Assembly: GCA_013377075.1 (NCBI GenBank)
Contig: JACABD010000003.1
Coordinates: forward strand, 77,916-111,998
DNA from: Geobacteraceae bacterium
GTDB lineage: Bacteria; Desulfobacterota; Desulfuromonadia; Geobacterales; DSM-12255
Reading direction: 5' to 3'
Length of the DNA stretch: 34,083 bases
Shown piece by piece: positions 1-7,292 of the stretch. The position numbers were made by a program, and so were the translations under genes. Below the pieces are notes generated by a model that saw only the letters and a list, made by a program, of their open reading frames with translations, had not been told where the DNA came from and did not search any database. How positions within the stretch are numbered: position 1 is the stretch's first letter; the number at the start of each line of letters is the position of its first letter.

Positions 1-734
1 CGAAGCTTTTGACGGATAGGGTCGGAGAGATTTTTCACGTATCCCTTTTCTTCTTCCAACTGCTTTCGCCGCAACTGCAATTCAAATAGTCTCTGCTGGG
101 CCAGGTTAATCTCTTTAAAGACCTGACCGGAATCTACATTAACGACCGAACTCTTTTCATTTTTGTATTTACTGACTTCAGACTCTTTCTGAACAACCTT
201 CTCCTTATAGGAACTAATCTGCTGCTCCAGGAAATTGGTGGCATCATATGACCCCGTACGTTTGGAACTGACTTCATTTTCAATGTAGTGACGCACCAAG
301 GAATTGACGTAGTCTCTGGCGACTTTGGGATCTGTGTGCCTGAACTTCACCCTGAAAATATCCTTGTCCGCCATCCTGATTTCGGTGTTTTTCTGAATTT
401 CGGCAATCAGGTTCTCAATGGCCGCATCGTTCATGGATTTCAGATTAAAATCAACATCAGCAACGGCTTTAAGAATCAGATTCCTGCTGCTCATTGCCGT
501 GGTTAAAGCCTGAATAGAGGCATCTGTAGCCGGGGTAATGGCTATCCCCTTAACCAGCTCGTTGATGACGGTCTTTTCGATAAAAACCGTACTGCTTGCT
601 TCGTATTTCTTCGGCACAACATAGGTATAAAACACACCCAATGTCATTATCGTAAAGGCAATGATGAAAAACAGTACCTTGTGCTTTGTAAAGATACTCA
701 GATAGGCATCAATATTTATCGGTGCGTCGGCCAT
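1..734 (-). CDS. Wzz-type polysaccharide chain-length determinant, XrtA/PEP-CTERM type (partial)
   Basis: Open reading frame entering from the left edge on the minus strand, about 244 residues visible from the N-terminus (MADAPINIDAYLSIF...). A transmembrane segment lies near residues 18-37 (KVLFFIIAFTIMTLGVFYTY), followed by the proline and KKYEASSTVFIEK start of the periplasmic Wzz domain. Residues from about 165 onward are rich in Glu/Lys/Gln and look like the long coiled coil of Wzz/GNVR chain-length proteins. The start at 734 lies 13 bases after the upstream SLBB gene, and a GGAGAAAC Shine-Dalgarno is visible. Family knowledge: these inner-membrane proteins set polymer length together with a tyrosine kinase and an outer-membrane export protein. 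The C-terminal second membrane segment and any fused kinase are outside the window, so the exact subfamily is inferred from the neighbours. Confidence 0.88.
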   Translation of the reverse strand, partial: MADAPINIDAYLSIFTKHKVLFFIIAFTIMTLGVFYTYVVPKKYEASSTVFIEKTVINELVKGIAITPATDASIQALTTAMSSRNLILKAVADVDFNLKSMNDAAIENLIAEIQKNTEIRMADKDIFRVKFRHTDPKVARDYVNSLVRHYIENEVSSKRTGSYDATNFLEQQISSYKEKVVQKESEVSKYKNEKSSVVNVDSGQVFKEINLAQQRLFELQLRRKQLEEEKGYVKNLSDPIRQKL

Positions 735-747
735 CGTTTCTCCAGAA

Positions 748-1566
748 TTAGAATATGCTTTCGTCGACTATAACAAAATCTCCAGGTTTCAATTTGACAT
801 TCTGGCTGAAATCAACATTGCGGATTAGTTTTTTACCTTTTACGGCAATAATTAAATCATGACCATCTTCTTTTCTGACAACTCTGGTTTCATCAGGACT
901 GGCAAACTTGCTGAATCCCCCAGACTCAAGAATTGCCTCCATTACCGAAAGTCCTTCACGGTATTCGATTGCTTTTGGATTATTTACACCACCGACAACA
1001 TAAACATTCTTATCAGTATGTTGAGGTATAAATATTGAATCATTTGGCTCAATTTGCATATCCTGCTCAATATCGCCAAGCATAAAGAGCATATAGAACC
1101 CTACTTTAACCTTCTCTCTGTTTCTTAGAAGATAAGCTCTTTTAAGATCCGCTGTCTTAATGTCACTCAGACTGCAAAGAATCTGTAAAAGGGTTGTTTT
1201 GCGGTTGATATCGTAAACAGCAGGCTTTGTCCCGCTCCCAAAAACAAAAACCTTATTATTGGTGATATCAGTCACTGTAACGGTAACTAGAGGATTTTTC
1301 ACCAAATCCTTCAGTTTGACAGTCAGTTCTTTTTTTAACTCCTCAGGCATTCTCCCACTGGCAATCACATCGCCTACTCCAGGCACTGTAATCATTCCGT
1401 CAGGGCGAACCTTTACCTCAAAATTCAGGCTTGCTACTCCCCAGACCGAAATCTGAAGTTTATCGCCCTCACCCACAACATAACTTCCTGCTTTGGCTTT
1501 TGAGGTAATTAAAAAAACAAGAAGAAACCCAAAAACACAAAGTGATTTTAATAAGTTAAATCTCAC
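748..1566 (-). CDS. polysaccharide export (Wza-like SLBB) periplasmic/outer-membrane protein
   Basis: 272 residues. A cleavable signal peptide (hydrophobic residues 8-20, cleavage near AKA-G at 26-27) is followed by the poly_export motif YVVGEGDKLQISVWG (29-43) and two SLBB-like segments (about 105-170 and 188-265, including VYVVGGVNNPKAI). The start codon is GTG at 1566, preceded by a strong GGAGG that overlaps the TAG stop of the sugar transferase gene, only 3 bases upstream. This implies tight translational coupling. Family role: periplasmic and outer-membrane conduit for exopolysaccharide export. Unlike classical Wza there is no lipobox cysteine at the cleavage site; the only early Cys is residue 10, inside the hydrophobic core. 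It may be a soluble or beta-barrel-partnered export protein. Confident on family, unsure of exact subtype. Confidence 0.9.
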   Translation of the reverse strand: MRFNLLKSLCVFGFLLVFLITSKAKAGSYVVGEGDKLQISVWGVASLNFEVKVRPDGMITVPGVGDVIASGRMPEELKKELTVKLKDLVKNPLVTVTVTDITNNKVFVFGSGTKPAVYDINRKTTLLQILCSLSDIKTADLKRAYLLRNREKVKVGFYMLFMLGDIEQDMQIEPNDSIFIPQHTDKNVYVVGGVNNPKAIEYREGLSVMEAILESGGFSKFASPDETRVVRKEDGHDLIIAVKGKKLIRNVDFSQNVKLKPGDFVIVDESIF

Positions 1567-1569
1567 CGG

Positions 1570-2946
1570 CTACCTCCCTCCAAACTGAGAAAAGATTACT
1601 CTTATGGTCTTCAGCAGTATTACTGTATCAAGCATCAGATTCATGTTTTTAAAATAGTAGAGGTCGTAGCGCAGCTTTTCGAATGACTCTTCTACCGAAG
1701 CACCATAAGGGTGCTTGATCTGCGCCCAACCAGTCAGCCCAGGTTTCAGGAAATGCCTCTTTGAATAAAAGGGGATCAGCTCCTGCAGTTTACGGACAAA
1801 CTCAGGCCGCTCCGGTCTGGGACCGATGAAGCTCATATTGCCTATCAGCACATTGTACAATTGCGGCAATTCATCGAGGCGAGATTTGCGCATAAATCTT
1901 GCTATCGGTTTGATCCGACCGTCATTTTCGGCAGCCCAGACAGCTCCCGTACCTATTTCAGCATCAACATCCATAGTCCTGAATTTGTAGAGTGTAAAAT
2001 GACTGCCGAGTCGCCCTACCCTCACCTGCCTGTAAAATACCGGTCCGGGTGAGTTCAGCTTCACCAACAGAATGAATATTGGGAAAAGTGGCAATGTGAG
2101 AAAGATTCCGGTCAATGAAACAGCAATATCTATAAAACGTTTTACGATCAGAACTGTCCTGCTGCACTTGAAGCCATTAGAATAGATCATTGAATTCATA
2201 TCAATTTTTTCAAGCATCAGCTTCTCTGATACAGACTCGAAATAGGTTGGCACATCTGAGATCTCAACGCCGAGAAGCTTACTGTTTAAGAGCAGGTTCT
2301 GAAAAAACGGATTATTCATATACGAAGGGGTTGTAATAATTATTTTGGTAGCAGAGACCTTTGTTATGATTTCGAGAAGCTGCTCCATTTCGCCAAGAAT
2401 CTTCTCATGGGGCACGACAACCGTATCCTCACTGCAATCGTCACTAACGATAAAACCTTCAAGTTTATGATTTACTCCCTCTGCAGCCTCAATCATCATG
2501 GCTACTATATCTGCATCACAGCCAGTTCCGACTATGATGATATGCTCTGAGAGATACGGCATACCAAATACAGAACGGAAAATTATGTGCCATGCAAATT
2601 GAAATGAGATGAAAAGCGTCAGTGTTATTGCCAAAAGTCCCCGCCCAATCATCCATTCTGGGTTCAGGAAAAACAGTGCCGAGAGAACAAAGAAACCGAC
2701 GCAGTTTGATTGCAGTATTTTATTAAATACATCAAATCTGTTTTTCTTCTTTGACACATTGTATACATCAAAAATGTACGCGACAGTTATTAACACAATC
2801 GTAAATAAAATCACCCTGATTACAGGCAAGCTATGCAACTCATTATGTGCTAGATCAAAACCAAAACGAAAGTTAAGCGCCAGGTAGAAAGATATTGCTG
2901 CGAAAAAAATGTCACCGACTATAAGCGTTTTCAATTTGAAGTTCAT
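1570..2946 (-). CDS. undecaprenyl-phosphate glycosylphosphotransferase (EpsB-like, PEP-CTERM-associated type)
   Basis: 458 residues. The N-terminal half has several hydrophobic segments (about 7-25, 42-60, 82-95, 102-120) and a nucleotide-binding-like segment HIIIVGTG (135-142). The C-terminal half is a bacterial sugar transferase domain with the family landmarks KFRTMD (321-326), RLDELPQL (356-363), GPRPERPEF (375-383) and KPGLTGWAQI (401-410). The ending KHPYGASVEESFEKLRYDLY is typical of the sugar transferase group found in exosortase/PEP-CTERM exopolysaccharide loci (from memory of TIGR03013). Reaction: transfers a sugar-1-phosphate to undecaprenyl phosphate at the inner membrane, the first step of repeat-unit assembly. 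An AGGAGG ribosome site precedes the ATG. The donor sugar cannot be read from sequence. Confidence 0.93.
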   Translation of the reverse strand: MNFKLKTLIVGDIFFAAISFYLALNFRFGFDLAHNELHSLPVIRVILFTIVLITVAYIFDVYNVSKKKNRFDVFNKILQSNCVGFFVLSALFFLNPEWMIGRGLLAITLTLFISFQFAWHIIFRSVFGMPYLSEHIIIVGTGCDADIVAMMIEAAEGVNHKLEGFIVSDDCSEDTVVVPHEKILGEMEQLLEIITKVSATKIIITTPSYMNNPFFQNLLLNSKLLGVEISDVPTYFESVSEKLMLEKIDMNSMIYSNGFKCSRTVLIVKRFIDIAVSLTGIFLTLPLFPIFILLVKLNSPGPVFYRQVRVGRLGSHFTLYKFRTMDVDAEIGTGAVWAAENDGRIKPIARFMRKSRLDELPQLYNVLIGNMSFIGPRPERPEFVRKLQELIPFYSKRHFLKPGLTGWAQIKHPYGASVEESFEKLRYDLYYFKNMNLMLDTVILLKTIRVIFSQFGGR

Positions 2947-2970
2947 GGCATGCCTCCTACTTTCTTTTCA

Positions 2971-5592
2971 TTACCGGTTTTGATTAGTCTGCGCTGCTTG
3001 GGCCATGGCAAGATGGGCTGAGATGGCCGAGTCATCAGGCATGAGAGTCTTTGCCTTCTCCAACATTTTTACAGCATCTGAACTGAAACCGTTTTTAGCG
3101 AGCGCATAACCGAGAGTATCCATTACCGCAGGGCTCTCTGGTGCCAGCCTGAATGCGGAAAAAGCCATTCTGAGACCCTCTTTATGCTTTCCACCTTTTT
3201 CATCATCAACATAAATGTAAGCAAGATTGTTTATCGCAGGCATAAAAGTCTCGGACTTCATTAATATTTCCCTATATTTCTGCGTTGCAGCTGCTTTGTT
3301 TCCACCACTCTCCATCAATACGGCCTGTGCGAAAAGTGCGGGTAGATACTCACTATCAAGCGCATATGCCCTTTCGTAAGCATCCATTGCAAACTTTCTT
3401 TCATTTTTTCTTGCATAAAGATTACCCAGCTCAACAAGTGACCTGCTGCTGGTAGGATCGGCTTTAAGCCCACTTTTAAGTGAATCAATAGCTGAATCCA
3501 GTCTGTTCTGTTTCTCAAAAACTGCGGACTGAAGAAGGTATCCAAAAGCGGAATATGGTTTGACGGCTATGTATCTTCGAGCCTCTTCATCGGCTTTTGC
3601 AAAGTTATTCATCTCCATATACAGGGCAATCTTGTGATTAATGCCAAGGTCTTGATTAAATGAATAGATTTCGTCATATATCTTCAGTGCTTCCTTATAT
3701 TTTTTCTCAACAGCAAAAAGTCTGGCCTTAAATTCCAGAGCCTCAACATTGCGGGATATCTGAGATATTGCTTCGTTGAGAACTTCGTGAGCTTTTTTAT
3801 TCTCTTTTTTCTTCACATAATAACTAGCAAGTGAAAGATAGGCTGGGCCACTCTTTGTTGTTACCCCGAGCTTGTATAGTTTGTAGGCTTCGGCATCCTG
3901 ACCTTTCATTTCATACATTGCAGCCATGCTCATGATTGCTTTGAGATTATTCGGTTCTCTTTTGAGAATAGAGCGATACTCGTTTAATGCTTTTTCATGA
4001 TCACGCGCAGCGGCATAAAATACAGCAAGATTGAAGTAAGCTGACAGATAGTCCGGATCGGCCTCTTTTGACTTGAGAAGATAGGAGAGTCCGTCTGTCA
4101 TGTTACTGCGGGTAAACATAATGGCAGCCAGATTGTTATACAGAACTGCATCCAGTTTTTTACCGCTAACACCCTGTTTCAGCAACACAACAGCTTTATC
4201 ATCCTTATGCTGGCGCATGTAGTATGATGCAAGCAGCAACCTAGTGCTTAGCAGTTCCGGAGCTATATTTACTGCACTCACAAGCTCGGTTTCCGCCTCT
4301 TTCAACTGGCCCTTACTGAAGAAGAACACACCTTTTTTCATGTGTGCATCCACTATCTTCGGATCAAGTTCAAGAGACCTGTTCAACTCCTTCATCCCTT
4401 CATCATACAGCCCCTTGGCCATATACGAACTGCCAAGAATGTTATGAGCAAGAGCAAAACCAGGGTTTATCTGAAGGAGCTTTCTCAGTTCTGCAATTGA
4501 ATCATCAACTCGCTTCTGTTTGAGCAGGATAATGCCAATAAGGAGGCGTGCTTGCGGGGCTGACGGGTTTACATCGAGGATTCGTCGGAACTGACTAAGC
4601 GCCAGTTCCAGATTATTTTGATTGTAATAGCAGAGACCAAGATAATAGAAGGCTTCGGGAACAGGCTGGAGAGTTATCGACTTTTGCAGCAGTGGTATGG
4701 CATCTGCATAATTTTTCGTCTGGAAATTTACCAATCCCTGTAATCTGGTGCCTTCAGAGCACTTTGGGAATCTGCTGACCAGGTCGTTTGCAGACTGTCT
4801 TGCACTTTCCACATCCCCTTTTTCTATAAGCAATAGCCCTCTTTTATAAGAAGCTGACGGGTCAAGTGGATTTGTTTGCGCTGCCAGCCTGTAAATTTCC
4901 AGAGCCTTATCGCGATGCCCTTCAGAAACCTCCAGGTCTGCAAGCATACTGTAAGCCCTGAAATTTTGAGGTGAATCTTTTATAACCTCGTTGAGCAATT
5001 TTCTTGTTTCTGTACTTTTTCCAAGTTCAATGTAGATACCTGCTAATTCGAGTTTGGAAACTATACGCTTTGGCTCAAGCCTGACAGCTTCACTGAGGGA
5101 AAACTCAGCTTCCTTGAATCTCTTCTTAAGGAGATACGCCCTACCACGAAGCTCAAATTTATCCGCAGAATCAGTCTTAACCTTTTCAAGCTCCAACAGA
5201 GCCTGATCAGGTTGCGAGGAACCGATATAAATTTTGGCAAGTTCCAGAGGAATATCGCTGAGAGAAGGGTTTTGCAGAGCAACTTTCTTAAACTCTTTTT
5301 CTGCAAGTTCGTATTTACCAAGAGATTGGTATGCCTTTGCAAGCTGGTAGCGCGCGTCCTGATAGTTAGGATCCTTTTCCAGCGCACATTTATAAAGTAC
5401 CACTGCACCGGGAAGATTTGCTTTTTCTGCCTCATGTAGACCTTCGGAATAAAGAATCTCTTTTGTTTTGCTCTTGCATGAAGACAAAAAAACAACAAGT
5501 AACAATGACAGTATTGTCAGTTGAGTTATTTTAAAGATTCTGCGCATAACCTGATGCAGAGATCGTGTTATGTGAATGAGTTTATTAGACAT
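2971..5592 (-). CDS. PrsT-like TPR-repeat lipoprotein of the exopolysaccharide/PEP-CTERM system
   Basis: 873 residues from the first ATG. A hydrophobic stretch ends in the lipobox FLSSC (Cys39), so the protein is a lipoprotein. The alternative ATG at 5547 (residue 16, MRRIFKITQLT) gives a more normal 23-residue signal and is the likelier start, although neither start has an ideal ribosome site. The rest is an almost unbroken array of TPR units of about 34 residues each (YQDARYQLAKAYQSLGKYE, AFYYLGLCYYNQNNLELALS, AYFNLAVFYAAARDHEKALN and so on), roughly 22-24 repeats by eye. Length and layout match the PEP-CTERM system TPR lipoprotein family (TIGR02917, about 900 residues). Probably a periplasmic scaffold for assembly or export. 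It lies 25 bp before the sugar transferase gene and 75 bp after the regulator gene. Confidence 0.88.
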   Translation of the reverse strand: MSNKLIHITRSLHQVMRRIFKITQLTILSLLLVVFLSSCKSKTKEILYSEGLHEAEKANLPGAVVLYKCALEKDPNYQDARYQLAKAYQSLGKYELAEKEFKKVALQNPSLSDIPLELAKIYIGSSQPDQALLELEKVKTDSADKFELRGRAYLLKKRFKEAEFSLSEAVRLEPKRIVSKLELAGIYIELGKSTETRKLLNEVIKDSPQNFRAYSMLADLEVSEGHRDKALEIYRLAAQTNPLDPSASYKRGLLLIEKGDVESARQSANDLVSRFPKCSEGTRLQGLVNFQTKNYADAIPLLQKSITLQPVPEAFYYLGLCYYNQNNLELALSQFRRILDVNPSAPQARLLIGIILLKQKRVDDSIAELRKLLQINPGFALAHNILGSSYMAKGLYDEGMKELNRSLELDPKIVDAHMKKGVFFFSKGQLKEAETELVSAVNIAPELLSTRLLLASYYMRQHKDDKAVVLLKQGVSGKKLDAVLYNNLAAIMFTRSNMTDGLSYLLKSKEADPDYLSAYFNLAVFYAAARDHEKALNEYRSILKREPNNLKAIMSMAAMYEMKGQDAEAYKLYKLGVTTKSGPAYLSLASYYVKKKENKKAHEVLNEAISQISRNVEALEFKARLFAVEKKYKEALKIYDEIYSFNQDLGINHKIALYMEMNNFAKADEEARRYIAVKPYSAFGYLLQSAVFEKQNRLDSAIDSLKSGLKADPTSSRSLVELGNLYARKNERKFAMDAYERAYALDSEYLPALFAQAVLMESGGNKAAATQKYREILMKSETFMPAINNLAYIYVDDEKGGKHKEGLRMAFSAFRLAPESPAVMDTLGYALAKNGFSSDAVKMLEKAKTLMPDDSAISAHLAMAQAAQTNQNR

Positions 5593-5667
5593 GCCTTAAA
5601 GCTAACATGTATAATATTTTTTTCATGTAGGGAATGTTTGACAAATGTGACTTTTAATCTGTTTTTT

Positions 5668-6315
5668 TTAAGTTGGCGGAGTAACTCCGTGACTTACAGC
5701 AAACTTTACCAGAGATGAGAAACTATTAACCCCAAGCTTATTCATAAGCCTGGAGCGATAAGTTTCAATACTTTTGGGGGAAAGAAAAAGGATTTCTGCA
5801 ACTTGCCTACTGGTCTTACCCTCGACAACAAGCTGTAAAACCTCACGTTCACGCTGGCTTAAAATTTCAAGGGGAATTTTTAGGTTAACCTGCTTTTTTT
5901 TCAATGTAAAATCAGGAGGTGCCTTTATGCCGGGACCAAAATAGAATTGCCCCTTTGTAACAGCCTGAATAGCCTTGATAACCCAGACGCCTGAAGACTC
6001 CTTGCTCAGGTAAGAACGTGCCCCGGCAGAAATTGCATTGGCCACATACTCTCTGGAGAGGTGCATAGATAATATGACTATTTTCACATCATGATTACGC
6101 TTACAAATTATTCTGGTAGCTTCGATCCCGTTGAGCATAGGCATTGAGATATCCATTATAATAACATCAGGTGACAACTGCTCATGCATCTTAATCGCTT
6201 CTTTGCCGTCAATGGCTTCTCCAACAACAGTCATGCCGTCAAAACCATCAATAATCATTCTTAATCCTTCACGAACTACTGAATGATCATCAGCAATTAA
6301 TACCCTGATAGGCAT
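5668..6315 (-). CDS. NarL/FixJ-type response regulator
   Basis: 215 residues. The receiver domain spans about 4-120, with acidic pocket D9-D10, phospho-acceptor D55 (IIMDISMP), switch residue S83 and invariant K105. The C-terminal LuxR helix-turn-helix spans about 150-207 (LSQREREVLQLVVEGKTSRQ, then IETYRSRLMNKLGV). All canonical phosphorylation residues are present, so it should be a normal two-component output regulator. No histidine kinase gene lies in the window, making it an orphan here. It sits upstream of, and on the same strand as, the exopolysaccharide genes, and so is a candidate regulator of them. The longest receiver-LuxR reading starts at the ATG at 6315, preceded by GAGGATAATT. 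Confidence 0.93.
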   Translation of the reverse strand: MPIRVLIADDHSVVREGLRMIIDGFDGMTVVGEAIDGKEAIKMHEQLSPDVIIMDISMPMLNGIEATRIICKRNHDVKIVILSMHLSREYVANAISAGARSYLSKESSGVWVIKAIQAVTKGQFYFGPGIKAPPDFTLKKKQVNLKIPLEILSQREREVLQLVVEGKTSRQVAEILFLSPKSIETYRSRLMNKLGVNSFSSLVKFAVSHGVTPPT

Positions 6316-6381
6316 AATTATCCTCTTAAATTCATATTTTAATCGGCCTGTATCTTTCTGAACAATAGCTTATTATTTTAC

Positions 6382-6408
6382 ATTATACCAGAAACTGGCA
6401 ATTCTGGT
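6382..6408 (-). promoter_or_regulatory. extended -10 promoter with overlapping inverted repeat upstream of the response regulator
   Basis: On the minus strand there is a perfect TATAAT (6382-6387) with the extended -10 TG two bases upstream (TGGTATAAT). No good -35 is present, as expected for extended -10 promoters. A 7-bp inverted repeat ACCAGAA...TTCTGGT (6387-6393 and 6402-6408, 8-base spacer) overlaps the upstream edge of the -10 and could be an operator. It lies about 67 bases upstream of the regulator start. Confidence 0.55.
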
Positions 6409-6509
6409 CTCCTGTTAGGAAGTTTGAATCTGCGCATCGCAGCAAAAATGTGTGCTATGATTCGCAGCATCAGTGAATGGTTGTTTTGTATAAATTAAGG
6501 ACTGTCTCC

Positions 6510-7292
6510 ATGCTGATCAGCACGACACATACTCGCCCGCTTATAATAGGTCACCGTGGAGCATCACATGATGCTCCTGAAAACACCCTCGAAGCCTTTC
6601 GTCTGGCATGGGAGCAGGGAGCTGACGGCATTGAGGCTGATTTCCGCCTCACTGCCGATGGGCGGATCGTCTGCATGCACGATGAGGTGACGACGCGGAC
6701 TACGGGTGTTGCGCTTAAAGTAGCGGATACACAACTGGAGTCGCTGCAACGTCTTGATGCCGGGAGCTTTAAAGGAGCCGATTGGTCAGGCGCGGTAATC
6801 CCCACGCTTGATGAAATACTTTCTGAGATGCCATATGATAGCTGGTTTTTCATCGAACTCAAGTGCGGCCCGGAAATTATCGTTCCTCTGGAACAGCTGC
6901 TGCTGTCATCGGGACATTCTCCCGAGCGGATCAGGCTGCTGTCGTTCAGTCTCCCGCTGATTACAATGATCAGGCAACGGCTTCCGAAGTGGTACGCCTG
7001 CTGGAACAGCGATTACAAATACAACATATTGAACAATATCTGGCGCCCTTCCCAAACTGAGGTACTCGTTGCACTGCAAAGCTCAGTGGCTGACGGACTT
7101 TCGAGCGCTGACCGGACAATTCTGGATCAGAAACTGGTTGATGCTCTGCGAGAACAGGGCAAGGAGATACATGTCTGGACCGTCGACCGGCTTGATGCAG
7201 CAGAGCGTCTCAGGCATCTTGGGGTGAATTCGATCATGACCAACCGCCCAGGCTGGCTACGCAAGCAGATGGCAGAGGTTCAAACGCCATGA
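6510..7292 (+). CDS. glycerophosphodiester phosphodiesterase
   Basis: 260 residues from the ATG at 6510, chosen because AAGGA lies 8 bases upstream; an in-frame ATG at 6477 lacks a ribosome site. GDPD landmarks: HRGA at 15-18 and PENT at 23-26, metal ligands E42 and D44 (IEADFRLT), second catalytic H57 (CMHDE), and FIELK near residue 117. The C-terminal IHVWTVD and MTNRPGWL are typical family endings. Reaction: hydrolysis of glycerophosphodiesters (deacylated phospholipids) to glycerol-3-phosphate and an alcohol. There is no signal peptide, so it is predicted cytoplasmic. Its TGA overlaps the ATG of the next gene (ATGA, 7289-7292), so the two are translationally coupled and probably act on the same lipid pool. 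Confidence 0.93.
   Translation: MLISTTHTRPLIIGHRGASHDAPENTLEAFRLAWEQGADGIEADFRLTADGRIVCMHDEVTTRTTGVALKVADTQLESLQRLDAGSFKGADWSGAVIPTLDEILSEMPYDSWFFIELKCGPEIIVPLEQLLLSSGHSPERIRLLSFSLPLITMIRQRLPKWYACWNSDYKYNILNNIWRPSQTEVLVALQSSVADGLSSADRTILDQKLVDALREQGKEIHVWTVDRLDAAERLRHLGVNSIMTNRPGWLRKQMAEVQTP

Noticed and set aside
5593-5667. Separate promoter for the TPR gene (TTGTCA and TATTAT on the minus strand)
   Set aside because: The two hexamers are 22 bases apart, too far for a normal sigma-70 promoter.
5661-5690. Possible terminator after the response regulator (CGGAG-TTA-CTCCG with nearby T-run)
   Set aside because: The T-run lies on the wrong side for minus-strand transcription, and the hairpin is inside the end of the coding sequence.
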